Source: Thozetella sp. PMI_491 (taxonomy: Eukaryota; Ascomycota; Sordariomycetes; Chaetosphaeriales; Chaetosphaeriaceae). From it: a stretch of 64,000 bases of DNA. The DNA lies in NCBI GenBank assembly GCA_021432635.1, contig MU270073.1:152161-216160 (forward strand), given 5' to 3'. Position 1 is the stretch's first letter. Each line of letters opens with the position of its first letter. Both the position numbers and the translations under genes were made by a program. The notes beneath the pieces are model-generated. The model made no database searches. It saw only the letters and a list, made by a program, of their open reading frames with translations, and was not told the origin of the DNA. Below, piece by piece: positions 30,601 to 42,621 of the stretch.

Positions 30601-33600
30601 TGTCGACCCCCTGCCGGCCCGTCCGTCCGGCATTCCAGCAAGGGCCAGGTAATCAAAAGCCTACTGGGCTGTCGGACAGTGCGCCTCTCGCCCTGGCATT
30701 CTTGTTGGCTCGCAACACGCGGACGCCGCCGATCTTTGCTGCCTCGGTTTCAACCCCAAGGGGGTGAGGGTCCCGGGGGGGTAGCAGGAGGGGGCCCCAT
30801 AGCGGTTGCATTAAAATAAGACGCTGGCTGCCCGGTCATCAAAGCAGTTCCGGGTCGATGGCAGCCCTTCCCTGCTTCGCAGACGGGCCAGTTACATCAG
30901 TCTCGGGACTTAGAAAGTCATCCTGGAACGGCACTTGTGATGATCGCAGCCCAATCTGCTGGCGTCCCTGATGATATATGTTATGTACGAGGCCGGGGTG
31001 CGCCAAAAGAAGGTACCCGGCCGTCCCAGAAGAATTCCACGGCGGCAGCGAGGCTGCCGGGTCCTCTGGTTCCATTGCGTCTGGCTGCTGTCTGGCCATG
31101 ATTCATAGCCAGGTAGGAGAGAGTGCCAGGCGATGCAACGACTCGGTGCGACCCTTTTCGGCAGTTGCTCGCGCACCTCCGTATTAGTCCCCGGCGGCCC
31201 TTCTCCCCCAAGGGCCAGACTGAGAGTTCAGGAGCTTCGCAAGCTTGGCCCGTAAGGTCTCGGAGGCGGTTGAAGAAGGCACCCACCGCGTGCAACCATT
31301 GCCGCCCGGCGTAATCGCCGTAACGGCCCTTTTTGTCGCCATAGCCCGGCTCTCGACGTGATCTTCACGTGTGCTCTTCGACCAAGGGGCCGAAAGGGCG
31401 CAACACCCCATCCCTCCTTCTACTCACACGAGAGAGCACTTCTGCCCCTCTTGTGGACCGGGCCCTGACAAGGCAGGATATGAAAGTGACACCGCCGTCA
31501 GTGGATCGGTGTATGGGGATAGCCCGCCTTCTTTCTGTCCGCGCAACGGTCCGCTCCAACACATCAGCTTGCCCATGGGGTGTCTCCAGGATTTTGAGGA
31601 AGCAGGCCCCAAGGTGCCCGTCGATCACTGACGGACCAAGCTCCTTGCGGGTTTGGACTAAGGGACTCCTTCCGCACAATGATATCAGCACTCGCCTCAT
31701 CTCCACTGCTCTAAACTACTCGATCCGAGCCCGTGAGACCGAGGGGGGCTAGACGACAGCCTCGAGTCCAACAAAGCCTCCTCCCGGCCAGAGGCGCTGC
31801 TGCGCGTGCGGCCTGGCCGGCATTTGCACAGCGCATCCCTTCTGCCACTTGAATGCTGTCCAACCATGTCCGCCCGGCTCAGTTCTGCGACGTGGGAAGG
31901 GCCTCGTTGAAAGGTCCTTCGTGCGACGGGCTGCTCATCTGTAAAGCACTTGACCACTTTGCTCCAATATGCATCCCGTTCGGTCACTTGGAGACCGCTC
32001 GCCCTGGCCGTGGCAGTTGGTCGACTCGAGGCGGAACACTCGTACCTGGGTGCCAGATAGACACGACTCGTGCAATTTAGCCGCGCACATCAGGGAAGGC
32101 GGAAGAAGGGCGGACAGGGCCAATCCACCCCCCCCCCAACACTCGGGCGAGTGGTGTTGCGGCCTTACTCCGGCCATTCTCGCAGCTCTTCTTCTAGCCA
32201 TCAATCAAGGCCCCGATTGGCCATGTTTCTGGCGCCCCTTTCTGTGCACTTGCTTCTCGAGGCTACCTTGACCCTCCTCTCGGCGGCATGGTCAGCGGCG
32301 CCGGGGCCCAAGGGGCACGGCGAGTTCGGCCGAATCCAGACGCACAGGTCGTCGGCGAGATCCAAGCCTCTCTGCCTTGATAAAGGGCCGCCTTCCCAGG
32401 GCGGCGTTGCAGTTTTGCAACTTCCAACTGGACCCCAACGTCGCAGCAGCAGGTCAGCCTGGCGACTCCATCGCCGCTGGATGCAACGAAGGTCCAGTAG
32501 GCTCTGGAGCACGTAGTTTTGACGACGCCTATGACGAAGAGGCTGCGCTCGTATTGGCCCGAGACTCCCCGGGGGCAGACCGGGCAATCCCTGGACGTTT
32601 GGAAACTGAAGGTTCGACCTGGGCGAGGTTTAGCGAGCGCTTGAGCGTCATTCCTGGCCCCTTGCTTCCTGGGTCGGCCCGCCATATTCTGATCTTCGAG
32701 CTGACCGACTAGCCGGCCACCCAAAGAGAAGATTCGCCGAGAACGTTTGTCTGAACTTTGTGATGGGCGGCCATTGAAGCATTCGAGAACCAAACCTGAC
32801 CTTAGCCGTCGGGCCGAAGGGGAACTAAGAATGAGCTAAGGCGCCAATCGACATCAGGATCCAACCGCCTGGGTCGGGTCCGACGAACGCGAGCCCGCGA
32901 ATGGATCCCTGACATGATGGAAAAGGCCCAGAAATCGGTCCGGACGACCAGATCAAAAGGTCAAAAGATAATTTTTTGCTTTCTTTCCTTTCTGTGCTTT
33001 GATGGCTTGCACGACGTTGCTCGAAGGGAGCTACGAGTGCAAGCGAGAAGGGGGGAAAAAAAATTCACCCCTCCGAGCGGAAGTCACCGTTCCTCCCGTG
33101 ATCTTGTGGTGGTTTCCACGAATACCCACGGTCGAGCCTCGAAATACGGGAGGCGCCTGGCGCCTTCGGGAGAGGTGGGGCCGGCTTGCTTCCGGGTTCG
33201 TATGTACATATGTGTATGCAAGGTCCTTGCCAAGACCCTCTTTCCATCCTTCCCGAAACCCCTACTCCAGTCCACGATATTCAAGCCTGGTTCGTGCCTA
33301 TCGCCATCTGGTTCGCATGGTTCACAGGCCCTAGGGAGATGCTGCCCCGTATCCGTCTGCGCGCTTGCGTGTCTCCTATATCTCCTATCATGACTATGTA
33401 TAATTATGGCAACTACTCCGTACACATCCTGCTGCATACCTAGCTCCAGTCAGCCCTGGCTCCGGTGCTGACTCGCGAGAATTTATTGCCCCTTCACTTG
33501 AGCAGTACCGTGCAATGCACGGAGCCATGTGAAGGCTCGTTGCAATCATTCGCAATCATCGTCAGCTGACGAATGACGAATCAACGTCGCTGGCTCTTCC

Positions 33601-36600
33601 CATCTTGATTAAAACAAATCCAGAGAAAATCCTCCGTGCTCAGTTGTACGCCGAGTCCGCAGCACTCTACCATCCTGCCGGCTACCCTCTGTCTCCTACT
33701 ATGGGATCCTTGGCTAGTGCGTGCTCGCTAGGGATGAAAGCGGAAGCACACAAATGCGGGCCGTCGCCGTAGGACGAACGTGGTGCATATCGGCTACCAT
33801 AACCCTCCCCTTTTTTTCCCACCCATTCCTACTAGTATTCCCAGATGTTAACACACTTCCAGGTGCCGCTAGCCCCAATGCCTAGGCCGCGTCGCGTCTA
33901 ACCACCCTGGAATCTCATGGCAGCTCCCATGATCCTTAAGCATGGGGCAGCAGCGGAAATAACCATGCCCCCTCCCGGCGGCGCAAGTACATGTTGCTGG
34001 GTTCCGGCTCCTACTTGACCACCGCAAGGGTCAGCGCTAGACGGCCAGCGATCCCATGCACGCGTCTATTGTCCAAGGTGGCGAGCCCATTCCCGAGCAA
34101 GCCGGACTCCAAGGATCAGTCGACCGGGGAGGGGCTATGAAAGGGTTCGTGACTGCCCGTTTTCGCCAATTCTAGATTGCCCACAAGCGAGGCCTAGCGC
34201 TACACATGCCTGCCAAGTTGGTGTAGCCGGATGGGACAAGTAGCGCGAGACCCTTTCTCCCTGGTGTGTGCTTGGGCGCAGCCTCCAGCACGCCACGTGC
34301 CCGGCGCGCCCTCCCGGTGTCTCTTGCCCAGCCCGCTCGCTCCTAAGTCTGGGGAAAGAAGGCGCCTTCCTTCAAGGCCCGTGACGGGTCCCTGCCGGTG
34401 GGCTGTACTGGCTGGCCATAACCATGTCGGAGCTCCTCCTGCTTCTGCTAGTGGTGGTTCTGCAGACCCCTCGTCTCGCTCAATCGCTCGATTGTTTTCT
34501 TTCCTTCTACATATTCCCTCCGCCCTCCCTCGCTGCCCCTGAGAATGCGGGTAAGCTTCTACACATAACGGCGGCCAAGTGCTGTGGCCCAAAGGGACCC
34601 GACAACGGCCAAAGGCTTTCGCTCCCTCGTCGGCGCGGCCGAGCCGGTGCGTGCCTATGGGATCGACCTGCGGTGCGATCGAGCGCTGCATGCGAATGCC
34701 ACTTCGCGCTCCCCGCTTGTGCTAAGGGAGGTGCGCCGCACGGAGACGGGTGTGCTATCCGTCGCTAGCCAATTGCTTCGGTGTGCCGCGTGCCGCATGC
34801 CGCGGCAGATCGATGGGTCGAGGTGCGAACTCGGGTGGCAAGACCCTTATCATGGCGCCCAGCCTTCCTGCAACGGTCTGCAATTGGACCGGGAGGAAGC
34901 ATCGAACCAGAGTTGGTTCAACTAACATGCTCCCCCGTTGCCAGCCAAGCCAGCCCAGATCTTAAAAACTGTCTCTATGGCCCTCGTCAATGTGACGGGG
35001 GCGGCCAGGTTGGGCATGTTCGGCGTCGAGTGGTTACACACGGCGCCCCGTGGTGGCACGCAGAGTCTTCGGCGCCCGGGTTCCCCGGGGAGCTTCTAGA
35101 AGGCCAGCCAGGGTGAAACCCAGCAGCCACAAGGTAACGGCACCCGACAGGTGGGCGAGTGTACCAGCCTGCCCTGCTCTGGGCCGTCTTGTTACGACAG
35201 AAAGAGCTCAGAAGCACGCAGTTTCCGGCCAGGATCGTCTCAAAACCCAACTCAAATCAGCGTCCGCTAGGCGATCAGGCGGTAAGATCAACGATTCCCC
35301 GCGGTCTCGAGAAGAAAAAAAATTGGAAATCGATAGTCTGCATCACGCGTGTTGGCTTCTAGTGGACCATACGCCATGATTGGACCCCCGCCCACCCCTT
35401 GGACAGATTGCCGGGTCGCCGACAGTGGGCGTGCAGCGAGGATACCACCTCTCTTGCCCACAGCGTGCATGTCGCCCGTGCAGGGGTCCTATTTTTAGCA
35501 TGGGTGACGCTGTCAAACCCCTCGCCGGTGCTGCCCCTCGCTGGGGAACGGGGCGATGGTGGGGGATGAGCAGCAGTGACGGTCTGTTGCGTGTCTGGTG
35601 GTCAGCCATTCAGAGGTTATCATGAGGTCTCTTCGGCGAGGGTTCCATCTGAACCATGTAGTGAGCCCCTCAGTTCCCCGTCTAGTGAGCCGTGGGCCGT
35701 GGGCGCCCCGGCGCTGTCCGGCAAGTTGACCTTCGTGATTGGCCTGGCCCGCCATCGCGAACCCTTTTCTCAGGCGAGCACATGTGTAATCATGCATAGA
35801 ATTGGATTTGAGATGGGCGCTCATTACCCCATCTTGCGAGTTAAAGCAGAGCCCACCACTCAGGGCCGCCCGCTGGGCCCCCGCGGGCATGAGCGAGGAA
35901 GGGACGGCAGACTTCCCAAAGCAGTCTCGCGATCCCCAGCTGCGGTCTCGTCGATAGCGGTGATCTCCCCGCCCCGCGGATGGCACACCACCTGCCCGCG
36001 CCCTCGCTCTTTATTCCAACGTCCGTCCCGTGTTGCCTTATTTCGCGCCTCCCTCTGTCTGATCTCCGTCCACTGCATGCAGCTTGTGTCGTAGGCTGGC
36101 CACTCTTGCACTTTCTTGCCTAGCAGCTTGATCTCCCCTCCTCTTCCCCTCTCTGCCGGGCCCCTCTCTTCCCAGAGGCTTCTATTCTCGCATCTGGTGG
36201 CCCCATTTTTCTCTCGCCACTCCTATAGCACTTAGACATATCCTGGCACCTAGCCGCTGCCCTGGTGCTTGGTGACTTTCCGGTGCTGCGATTACATGAT
36301 ACCCCCTGGTCCAGCGACTCATTTTTAGCCCACGAGGCTTCATGCCCCGAACTGCTATATGAGGGTCCCAATATCCACTCTGATTTCTCTCGCAGCTAGG
36401 TTCTGGAATCGCAGCTGACAACCCGGGTTTATATTGTCGAGCCAGCACTCGAACGGCAGCCTGCTTGGTCTCGCTCCCCTGCGCTCGGAACCGAACCGCT
36501 CGCCCAATATCCCCCTCTCCTCGTACTTGCACACGGGCCTGCTCTGCCTGCTGCACGACCTGTTCGCCTCGTACGAGCCCCCCTTGAAAGCTCTGCTGTG

Positions 36601-36992
36601 TGGCGCGGGAGCTTGCTGGTGTCGCGCCCGCTGCTTCCCGGTGCGAGGGAGCTTGTGCGCTCGCCCCTCTCTGTCTGTACATGCGCCTACCCGTCAGCCC
36701 GCCTGATAGCTCCCACGCATCCTCTACGTGAACGCCGGTTTGAGGTGGACCGACGTAACGGTACAGTACACGCTAGGAAGTTGCCGCAAAAGCCCAGCAC
36801 TTGCCGCCACGTTTCCTGCTTTCAGCCGCCTCCTATAGCATCCGGCGGCAAAAACGTCTCAGTGTACCCCGCGATAGCCTCACCAACAGCAGCAGCGCCC
36901 CTCCCTCACCAAACCTGGACGTGCCCGCCGCCTACCTCCCCCTCCTCCGTCGCACCGAGAGGCTCACCGCACCAATCGCGGGCCTCGGCACC
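30601..36992. other. long gene-free tract
   Basis: About 6.4 kb in which I see no coding gene. Frames up to about 175 codons are present on both strands but show arginine/proline/serine-rich random composition, no domains and no plausible splice-joined homology. There is no AT-rich decay, no long terminal or inverted repeat, and no RNA gene that I recognise. The last few hundred bases are presumably the promoter and 5' UTR of the gene at 36993. Non-coding transcripts or distal regulatory DNA are possible but cannot be shown. Confidence 0.5.
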
Positions 36993-38152
36993 ATGACAGC
37001 ATCGGACGCAAACAAGCCGACGCTCCAGACAGACGGCGCGCCGGCGGAGCAGCTCGACGTGGTCGAGACTCCGACATCTCCATCATCCGCCCTGGCGCTG
37101 TCGCGCTTCGAGTTCGAGACCGGCAAGGCGAATGATGGGAGCAAGATCCTGATGGTCGAGTGGGACACGACAACCCTGCCGCCGGCGCCTGCCGGCAAGA
37201 CGGAGACCGAGCCGCCGTTGGAGAACGGCGACGGGCCGGGCGCGAAGGAAGAGAGAAAAGAGAGCGCAACGGGTGACTGGGACGTCACATGGGAAGGGAA
37301 GCACAAGGCCGTCGGGGTGCGCGACCGCGAGACCGACGCCACGATGCGGCGTGTGTACTTCTTTTTGCCGCCCGGTGCGCACATCCCACCGCTGGTGAGC
37401 ATATCCCCTCGAGGGGCTGCTCCTCCCGGTAGCCCGGTCGTGCCTGGGCGGGCCTCGCGGGTCCTGCGGACCAAGCCTCTTCCGGCCATCTACCCGGCTG
37501 CGCTAGGCGGCGCCGGGCCCGATGCCGGCCGCCGGGGCGTTCTGCACACCATCTGGGCGCGGAAGCGCCTGGCCGAGCTACAGGCCGAGATCGTCGACGA
37601 GATGAAGGCCAACGGCGAGAGCGTCGGGCTGGAGATGGCCCTGCAGGAGCGCCAGTGGCTCGTCGACCACTTTGGCCTCGCCCCGGCCGAGGGCGCCCGG
37701 CCCACCAAGCTACACATCCCCGCCGGAGCCCCCGTGGGCCCGGCCAGCCCACGGTCCCCGATCGGAGGCAAGCTGGGAGAGAAGCTGCGGGGGCTCAAGC
37801 TGGCGACGAGCCCCACCGACCTGGCAGCCGCGTTAGTCAGTAAGTTGACCTGATAATATCTTCCTGAGGAAACCTTGCGAGAACAAAAAGGGGGGGGACA
37901 GGAACAATATACTGACCCACGATCTCAGCTGCGTCCAACGCACCGGCCAAAGGCGGATTGCCGGCGCTTGGGACCGCAACCGCCGGGCGGTTACCGCAGA
38001 GCTCAGGCGGCATTGCCTCTCTAGATGCAATCGTTGGCAACAACGTGGCGGCCGCTGACGGGCAGGGAAACACGGAGGAGGATTTGTTTGCTCTGCCAAT
38101 GAGCCCGCGGAGCCCGGAGATGGCCAAGAGTCCGTTCAGTCTCTTGAAATAA
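36993..38152 (+). CDS. unnamed 356-aa cytosolic-type protein
   Basis: I cannot name a family with confidence. Exons 36993-37839 and 37929-38152 are joined by an 89-nt intron (GTAAGT to ATCTCAG); 356 aa. The frame is open back to an ATG at 36801, but the segment 36801-36992 looks like leader sequence, so the ATG at 36993 (MTASDANKPTLQTDG) is preferred. Visible parts: a disordered acidic N-terminus; a short folded core around SKILMVEWDTTTLPPAP, then DWDVTWEGKHKAVG and RRVYFFLPPGAHIPPLVSI; a linker with RVLRTKPLPAIYPAALG; a helix LHTIWARKRLAELQAEIVDE; QERQWLVDHFGL; and a Ser/Pro tail (SPRSPIGGKLGEKLRGLKLA). The exon-2 tail ends PMSPRSPEMAKSPFSLLK with several SP sites. There is no signal peptide or membrane segment. 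Convergent with Vps37. Confidence 0.78.
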
Positions 38153-38584
38153 GCCGACAGCACGAGACCAAGTAGCCCCAGCGTCAGCATGCTCCCCATC
38201 AGTCTGGGCCTCCCATTTGTCAGGTGGAGCGAGCAGGATCAACCGCCGGGGCAGCACCGGGGCATGGAACGAAGGAGAGGGCGGGGACGAGAGGTACGTC
38301 CCCGGGATGAACGGTATGGTAACGTGGAATATGAGTCCAAGAAATGAAGAATGGGTTGTTCGCCACTGGCATGGAGGCGTCTATACACTTTACATTTTAT
38401 AAGCACAGCCCTGTAGTTAGATACCATGTCCCTGGACGGGATGCTGTTGATGCTAAGATGCTACCATATGGTGGTAGATCTGAACAAACCCTTCTCGTAG
38501 CCCCAACTCCAAGCCAAGACCCTCTCGCTCGTGGCAATCCATATATGACTAGTACAGTTCCCATCCAGGCTCTCCCGCTCGAGT
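38153..38584. other. convergent 3' intergenic region
   Basis: A 432-nt spacer between the stop of the 356-aa gene and the stop of the convergent Vps37 gene. An AT-richer stretch near 38385-38405 is compatible with a 3' end. No gene is seen. Confidence 0.55.
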
Positions 38585-39478
38585 CTACCTCCAACCGCCA
38601 ACCCGGCCTTCATCCCACCTCTCCTTCCGCTCTTGCCTCAGATACTGCAACTTCTTTGCCTCACGGTACCGCTTCACCCACTCAGTAGCCTCACGCTCCG
38701 TCGCGACCCCGTCTCCGCCCTTGTCCCCGCCGCTACTGCCGCCGGCGCCGGCACCGCTGCCGTCCGGCCCGCCAGCCGTCTCGAGGAAGCTCTCCTCCAG
38801 GGCGTAGCACACGCCTTCCTGCTCGGCGACGCCCTGCGCCAGACGCTGGTATAGACTCGCGGGAGCAAAAGGCGCTAGCGCCACATCCATCTGTCCCTGC
38901 TTAGCGCGCCACTGCCGCTCCAGGGCGTGTGCGGTCAGAAGCTGCGCCTGCGTGGCCGCCCGCTGGTGAAGGAGGCGCCCCTCCAGGTCCGCCAGGTGTG
39001 CGGCCAGCTCGACGTTTTCAGCCAGGGCCGCATGGAGGGCTTCGTGCGACGCCTGGAGGGACGGGTGGACAGTATGCGGGGCGTGTGTGAGAGCGGAGAG
39101 GAGGGCGGGGTTGGACAGGATCTCGGCAAGGTCTTGCTTTCTGCGGCGAGTGCGCTGTCAGTGCCACAAACTCTCGAGAGATGGGAGACGATAGCAATGG
39201 CCGGGAGGGGAAGAGGGAGGTCCTCACGATTTGTCCTCGAGGAACTTGGGTAGCCACTGGTCGCCAGGGTCGGGGATCTGCTGTGGCTGGGCGACGCGTG
39301 GCTGGGCGGCCGGCCCGGCCGTGAAGGTGTGAAGGTCGCCGGCGTGCGCCTGTGCCGGGTCTGTCGGCGGTGGTGGTTGCGGGCGCGGTGACTGGGAGAC
39401 GATGGGCGTGCTCATGCGACTGACATCGGAGCTGCCCAGAGGCTTGGGCGGGGGGATTGGTGGCGTGCCTGAGTACAT
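38585..39478 (-). CDS. vps37: ESCRT-I subunit Vps37 (Mod_r domain)
   Basis: Component of ESCRT-I, which sorts ubiquitinated membrane cargo into multivesicular bodies at endosomes. Exons 39478-39228 and 39140-38585, with an 87-nt intron; 268 aa. The start is the ATG of MYSGTPPIPPPKPLGSSD; the open frame extends further upstream but has no ATG. The N-terminal 80 residues are Pro/Gln-rich. The Mod_r domain (about 75-240) begins QWLPKFLEDKSKQDLAEILS, continues with NPALLSALTHAPHTVHP, then a coiled coil (NVELAAHLADLEGRLLHQRA) and MDVALAPFAPASLYQRLAQG. A Gly/Ser/Ala-rich insert (GGPDGSGAGAGGSSGGDKGG) interrupts the last part before EWVKRYREAKKLQYLRQERK. The splice restores the family's LEDKS-KQDL continuity. 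Confidence 0.88.
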
Positions 39479-40137
39479 TTGGAGGGGCCCAGCACGGGCC
39501 AGCGGCGGTGAGGGAGAGACAGTCAGTTGGTGGTGCCAGAATAGGCGGCCCCCTGGTGTTGTGGACAAGGTGGGCAAAGAGGTCCTTCCCGAGATGAAGT
39601 GCTGAGGCTCGTTTGTCCGACGTTGAAAGTGCTGCTTTTGCTAGGTCCAAGCTCCTCCCATGTTGGGTGGTGCAGGAGCAACTTGGGTACAGTGACTACC
39701 TTGACTTAACTCAAATAGTGGGGCTCTGGCAGATCTAGGCAGCACGCGATACCTACCACTGCCACTCTACTTCCCGGGCCTCTCGACTCAGAGGAGGCCG
39801 GCCCATGCGACTTGAACTTGGAAAGTCCTGCACGTAGCCCATACAGCAAGGATTGCATGGCCTAGCTGTCACGTCTCCAAGTCTTGGAAATATTCTAATT
39901 TTCATGTTCCCCTATCCTCTCCTCGCGTCGCTATCTGTATATCCACAGGGATCTCCGTCGGGATCGACCAGGGGCAGCGCCAGAGAATGGAGGATGAAAA
40001 GACATCTGCTCCGGCGTATGGAAAGCAAACTTTTAAAGACATCGAAACAGCCCCCATCATCTACGGGAAATGGTCTCGTAGCATCATCAATGTCCCGAAA
40101 ATACTCATTGGCGCGGTCCCGCGGCTCCCGAGCTAGA
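39479..40137. other. intergenic between Vps37 and Abp1
   Basis: This 659-nt stretch holds the Vps37 promoter and the Abp1 3' UTR; both genes are on the minus strand. No other gene is seen. Confidence 0.55.
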
Positions 40138-42621
40138 CTACTGGTTGAGCTCAACGTAGTTCGCCGGGAAGAGGCCCGAAGCACCGTTGTAGTGGCCGAA
40201 CCACCAGTCCTCGTCGGGGAACTCCAGGTCCGTGACGGTAGCACCCTCGGGGAAACTCAGCTCTGAGAAGACGTAGTGTTAGTTGCCATCTTTTTCACTG
40301 CCTCGAGTTCCAAGAGGGGAACTTACCATTATCCTCGGCAGCCTCATAGTCAAACTGGGCCGTAGCAGTGGGCCCGCCGCCCGAAGCAGGTGCAGGAGCA
40401 GCAGGAGTAGGCTCCGCCGCTGGGGGTGGAGGAGGTACAGCGGCCTGCGCAGCAGGTGCGGCCCCGGCATCATCGTCCACGATCTCGACGTAGTTGCTTG
40501 GGAACAAACCGCTCTCGCCCTGCGTGTTGGTGCCCATCCACCAGTCATCGTCGACCATCTCGATGTTTGTGACGTACTCGCCTTCGCGGAGCTCAATCTC
40601 GTTGTCCTCGGCCTTCTCGTAGTCGTACTGGACCACCGCACGCTTGCCGCTAGCTGCCGCCGCGGCCGGAGGAACGTCCTCGACATGGCCCAGGGACTGC
40701 TGCGCCACGGCGACAGCAGCGGCCCGCGGATCATACGCCTCCTCCTCTCTCGGGAGCTCCTCTTCCTCTGGGATGTCCTCAGGGACGGGGATTGGGCGAG
40801 GGGGGAGACTTTGGGCAGCCGGTTCCAGGTCGGGCTCGGGGCCGCGTGCAACAGGTACCGCGATGCGAACTGGAGACGGCGGCTCGGGCTCGTCGTAATC
40901 GCGGTTGGGGATTGGAGGTGTATCTTCCTCCTCCTCCTCGTCTGCGGGCGGAGGCCGAGTCGGGAGCCCAGGCAGCGCAAAGCCGCCAGAGGGCGCACCG
41001 GGCCGAGAGGCTGCCGGAGGGGGCGGGGGCGCCGGCTCGTCGTCGAAGGCTCTGGGGATGGGAGGTGCGCCCATGCCGATGGGGGCAGCGTCCTTGAACC
41101 GATCCTTCAGGGCCGACACGCCACCACCCGAGGAAGGAGGCTCGACCTCCCTATCCGCCGCCTCGTCGGTGCCTCCGGTTGCGTGCTTTTCAACACCACC
41201 GCGGCCAAAGTTCGATGTGTTAACGGTTGCCCAGCTCTTGCCTGTGTATCCGCTCTTCCACTCGCTGCCGCTCGTCTGCGCGGCAATCGGTGAGGCCATA
41301 GGTGGCGAGACAGGTGTAGCAGAAACGCCTCCTCCCTGCGCGGCCTTCTTCTCGGCCCAGATCTGCGCAGGCGTTTTGGTTGCAGCATCCGTGAAGGAGC
41401 GGCCGGCAGAGCCCAGGCCACCACCCGTGTTGACGGGGGTTCCAAAGCCCAGGCCGCCCGGAGTTGGCGCTTTCGTGCCGGTGAATGACGAACTGCCGGC
41501 AAACTTCTTGGCAACCTTGGGCTTGGGGAGCTCGGTGATACGCTCAGACTGGTTAAAGGCAGCGCTTCGCTCCGCCAGCGACCTGGGCGGGGCGGCGGGC
41601 TCGTCGGCGGGCTCGGACGGCTTTTGCGCCTTCGCTCGGATGGCGGCGATATCTACCTTGCCGACCGGCTCATATGCCCCCTTGACGATGGTCGGCCGGT
41701 CATCCTGGACGTTCCTTGCCTGTGCGCGGATCGAAGCAATATCGACCTTGCCTATGGGCTGGTAGGCCCCCTTGATAACATCTCGGCCGTCGCCTGCGGA
41801 GCCTGAGCCGCTCGTAGACTCGTCCCTGTTCTGGCGCAATGCGGCAATATCGACCTTGGTGGGTTTGTATGCCGACTGGACCTTCTCGACCTGCGTCCTC
41901 GTGACCTGCGGGGCATCGGCACCCCAGCCATCGTCATCCACGTTTTCTTGTCTCCGGTTGCGGGCGGCAACGAGGGGGTTGAAGGCGGTCGGGGCCGCGC
42001 GTGAGGTGGTCGGTGTGAAGACGGGCTTCTTGGCGACGGGCGGGGGCCCGGAGGAGGAGAGAGGGGCCGAGCCGCCGGCCGTGTACTTGGCACCTGATGC
42101 GTCGGCGACCTTCTGGACAATCGACTCGGGGGCCAGGTCGCTATCGGAGCGGGCAGTGATCTGTACGTGGTAGCCGTGCAGGACCTTGGCAACGGCGGCA
42201 ACGTGGCTGGTGAAGTAGCCTTTTGTGCGCTCGGGCACGCCTCCGCCGCACCAGGCGATGAGGACATTCTTGGGCAGGCCAGAGTTGGGGTCCTTGACCT
42301 TGACGAAGGCAAACTGGATGCGGCCCTCGTTGAAGTCTTCGACAAGGTCGGCGAGCTCGCCCTCTGCGGGTAAAATGATGTCATCAGCATTGGTGCCCAA
42401 GAGATTGCGGGGAGGGCGGGCTTACCTCCGGTGCTTTCGACCTTGAGGACGCTCTCCTTCGCGCCGCTGTCCTGAAAAGCATTGGCGAGGGGCGCCTGCA
42501 CCGAGAAGAGGGCCCACTGGCCGTAGGTGGACGAGCTGGACGAGGGAGCCGGGCCGTTCACGACCCCGGCATAGCTGCTCTTGATCGAGGGGCCATTGAT
42601 GGAGAGATTGAGGGAAGCCAT
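40138..42621 (-). CDS. abp1: actin-binding protein Abp1 (ADF-H plus two SH3 domains)
   Basis: Cortical actin-patch protein that binds F-actin, activates Arp2/3 and recruits endocytic partners. Exons 42621-42426, 42363-40327 and 40262-40138; introns of 62 and 64 nt; 785 aa. The ADF-homology domain (about 1-140) starts MASLNLSINGPSIKSSYAGV and includes RIQFAFVKVKDPNSGLPKNV and LIAWCGGGVPERTKGYFTSH. Three VDIA motifs (TKVDIAALRQ about 231, GKVDIASIRA about 266, GKVDIAAIRA about 292) form a repeat region. A long proline-rich stretch (APPPPPAASRPG, TRPPPADEEEEED) precedes the SH3 domains. SH3-1 is at about 640-695 (VVQYDYEKAEDNEIELREGE, GLFPSNYVEIVDDD). SH3-2 is at about 733-785 (FDYEAAEDN, DEDWWFGHYNGASGLFPANY), and its second half is encoded by exon 3. 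Yeast Abp1 has one SH3; two is common in filamentous fungi (recalled, not checked). Confidence 0.94.

Noticed and set aside
32263-32793. 176-codon minus-strand frame in the gene-free tract
   Set aside because: No domain, and flanking frames do not join into a sensible protein.
36801-36992. N-terminal extension of the 356-aa protein from an upstream in-frame ATG
   Set aside because: The segment reads like untranslated leader, and the ATG at 36993 has better context (CACCATGAC); cDNA would decide.
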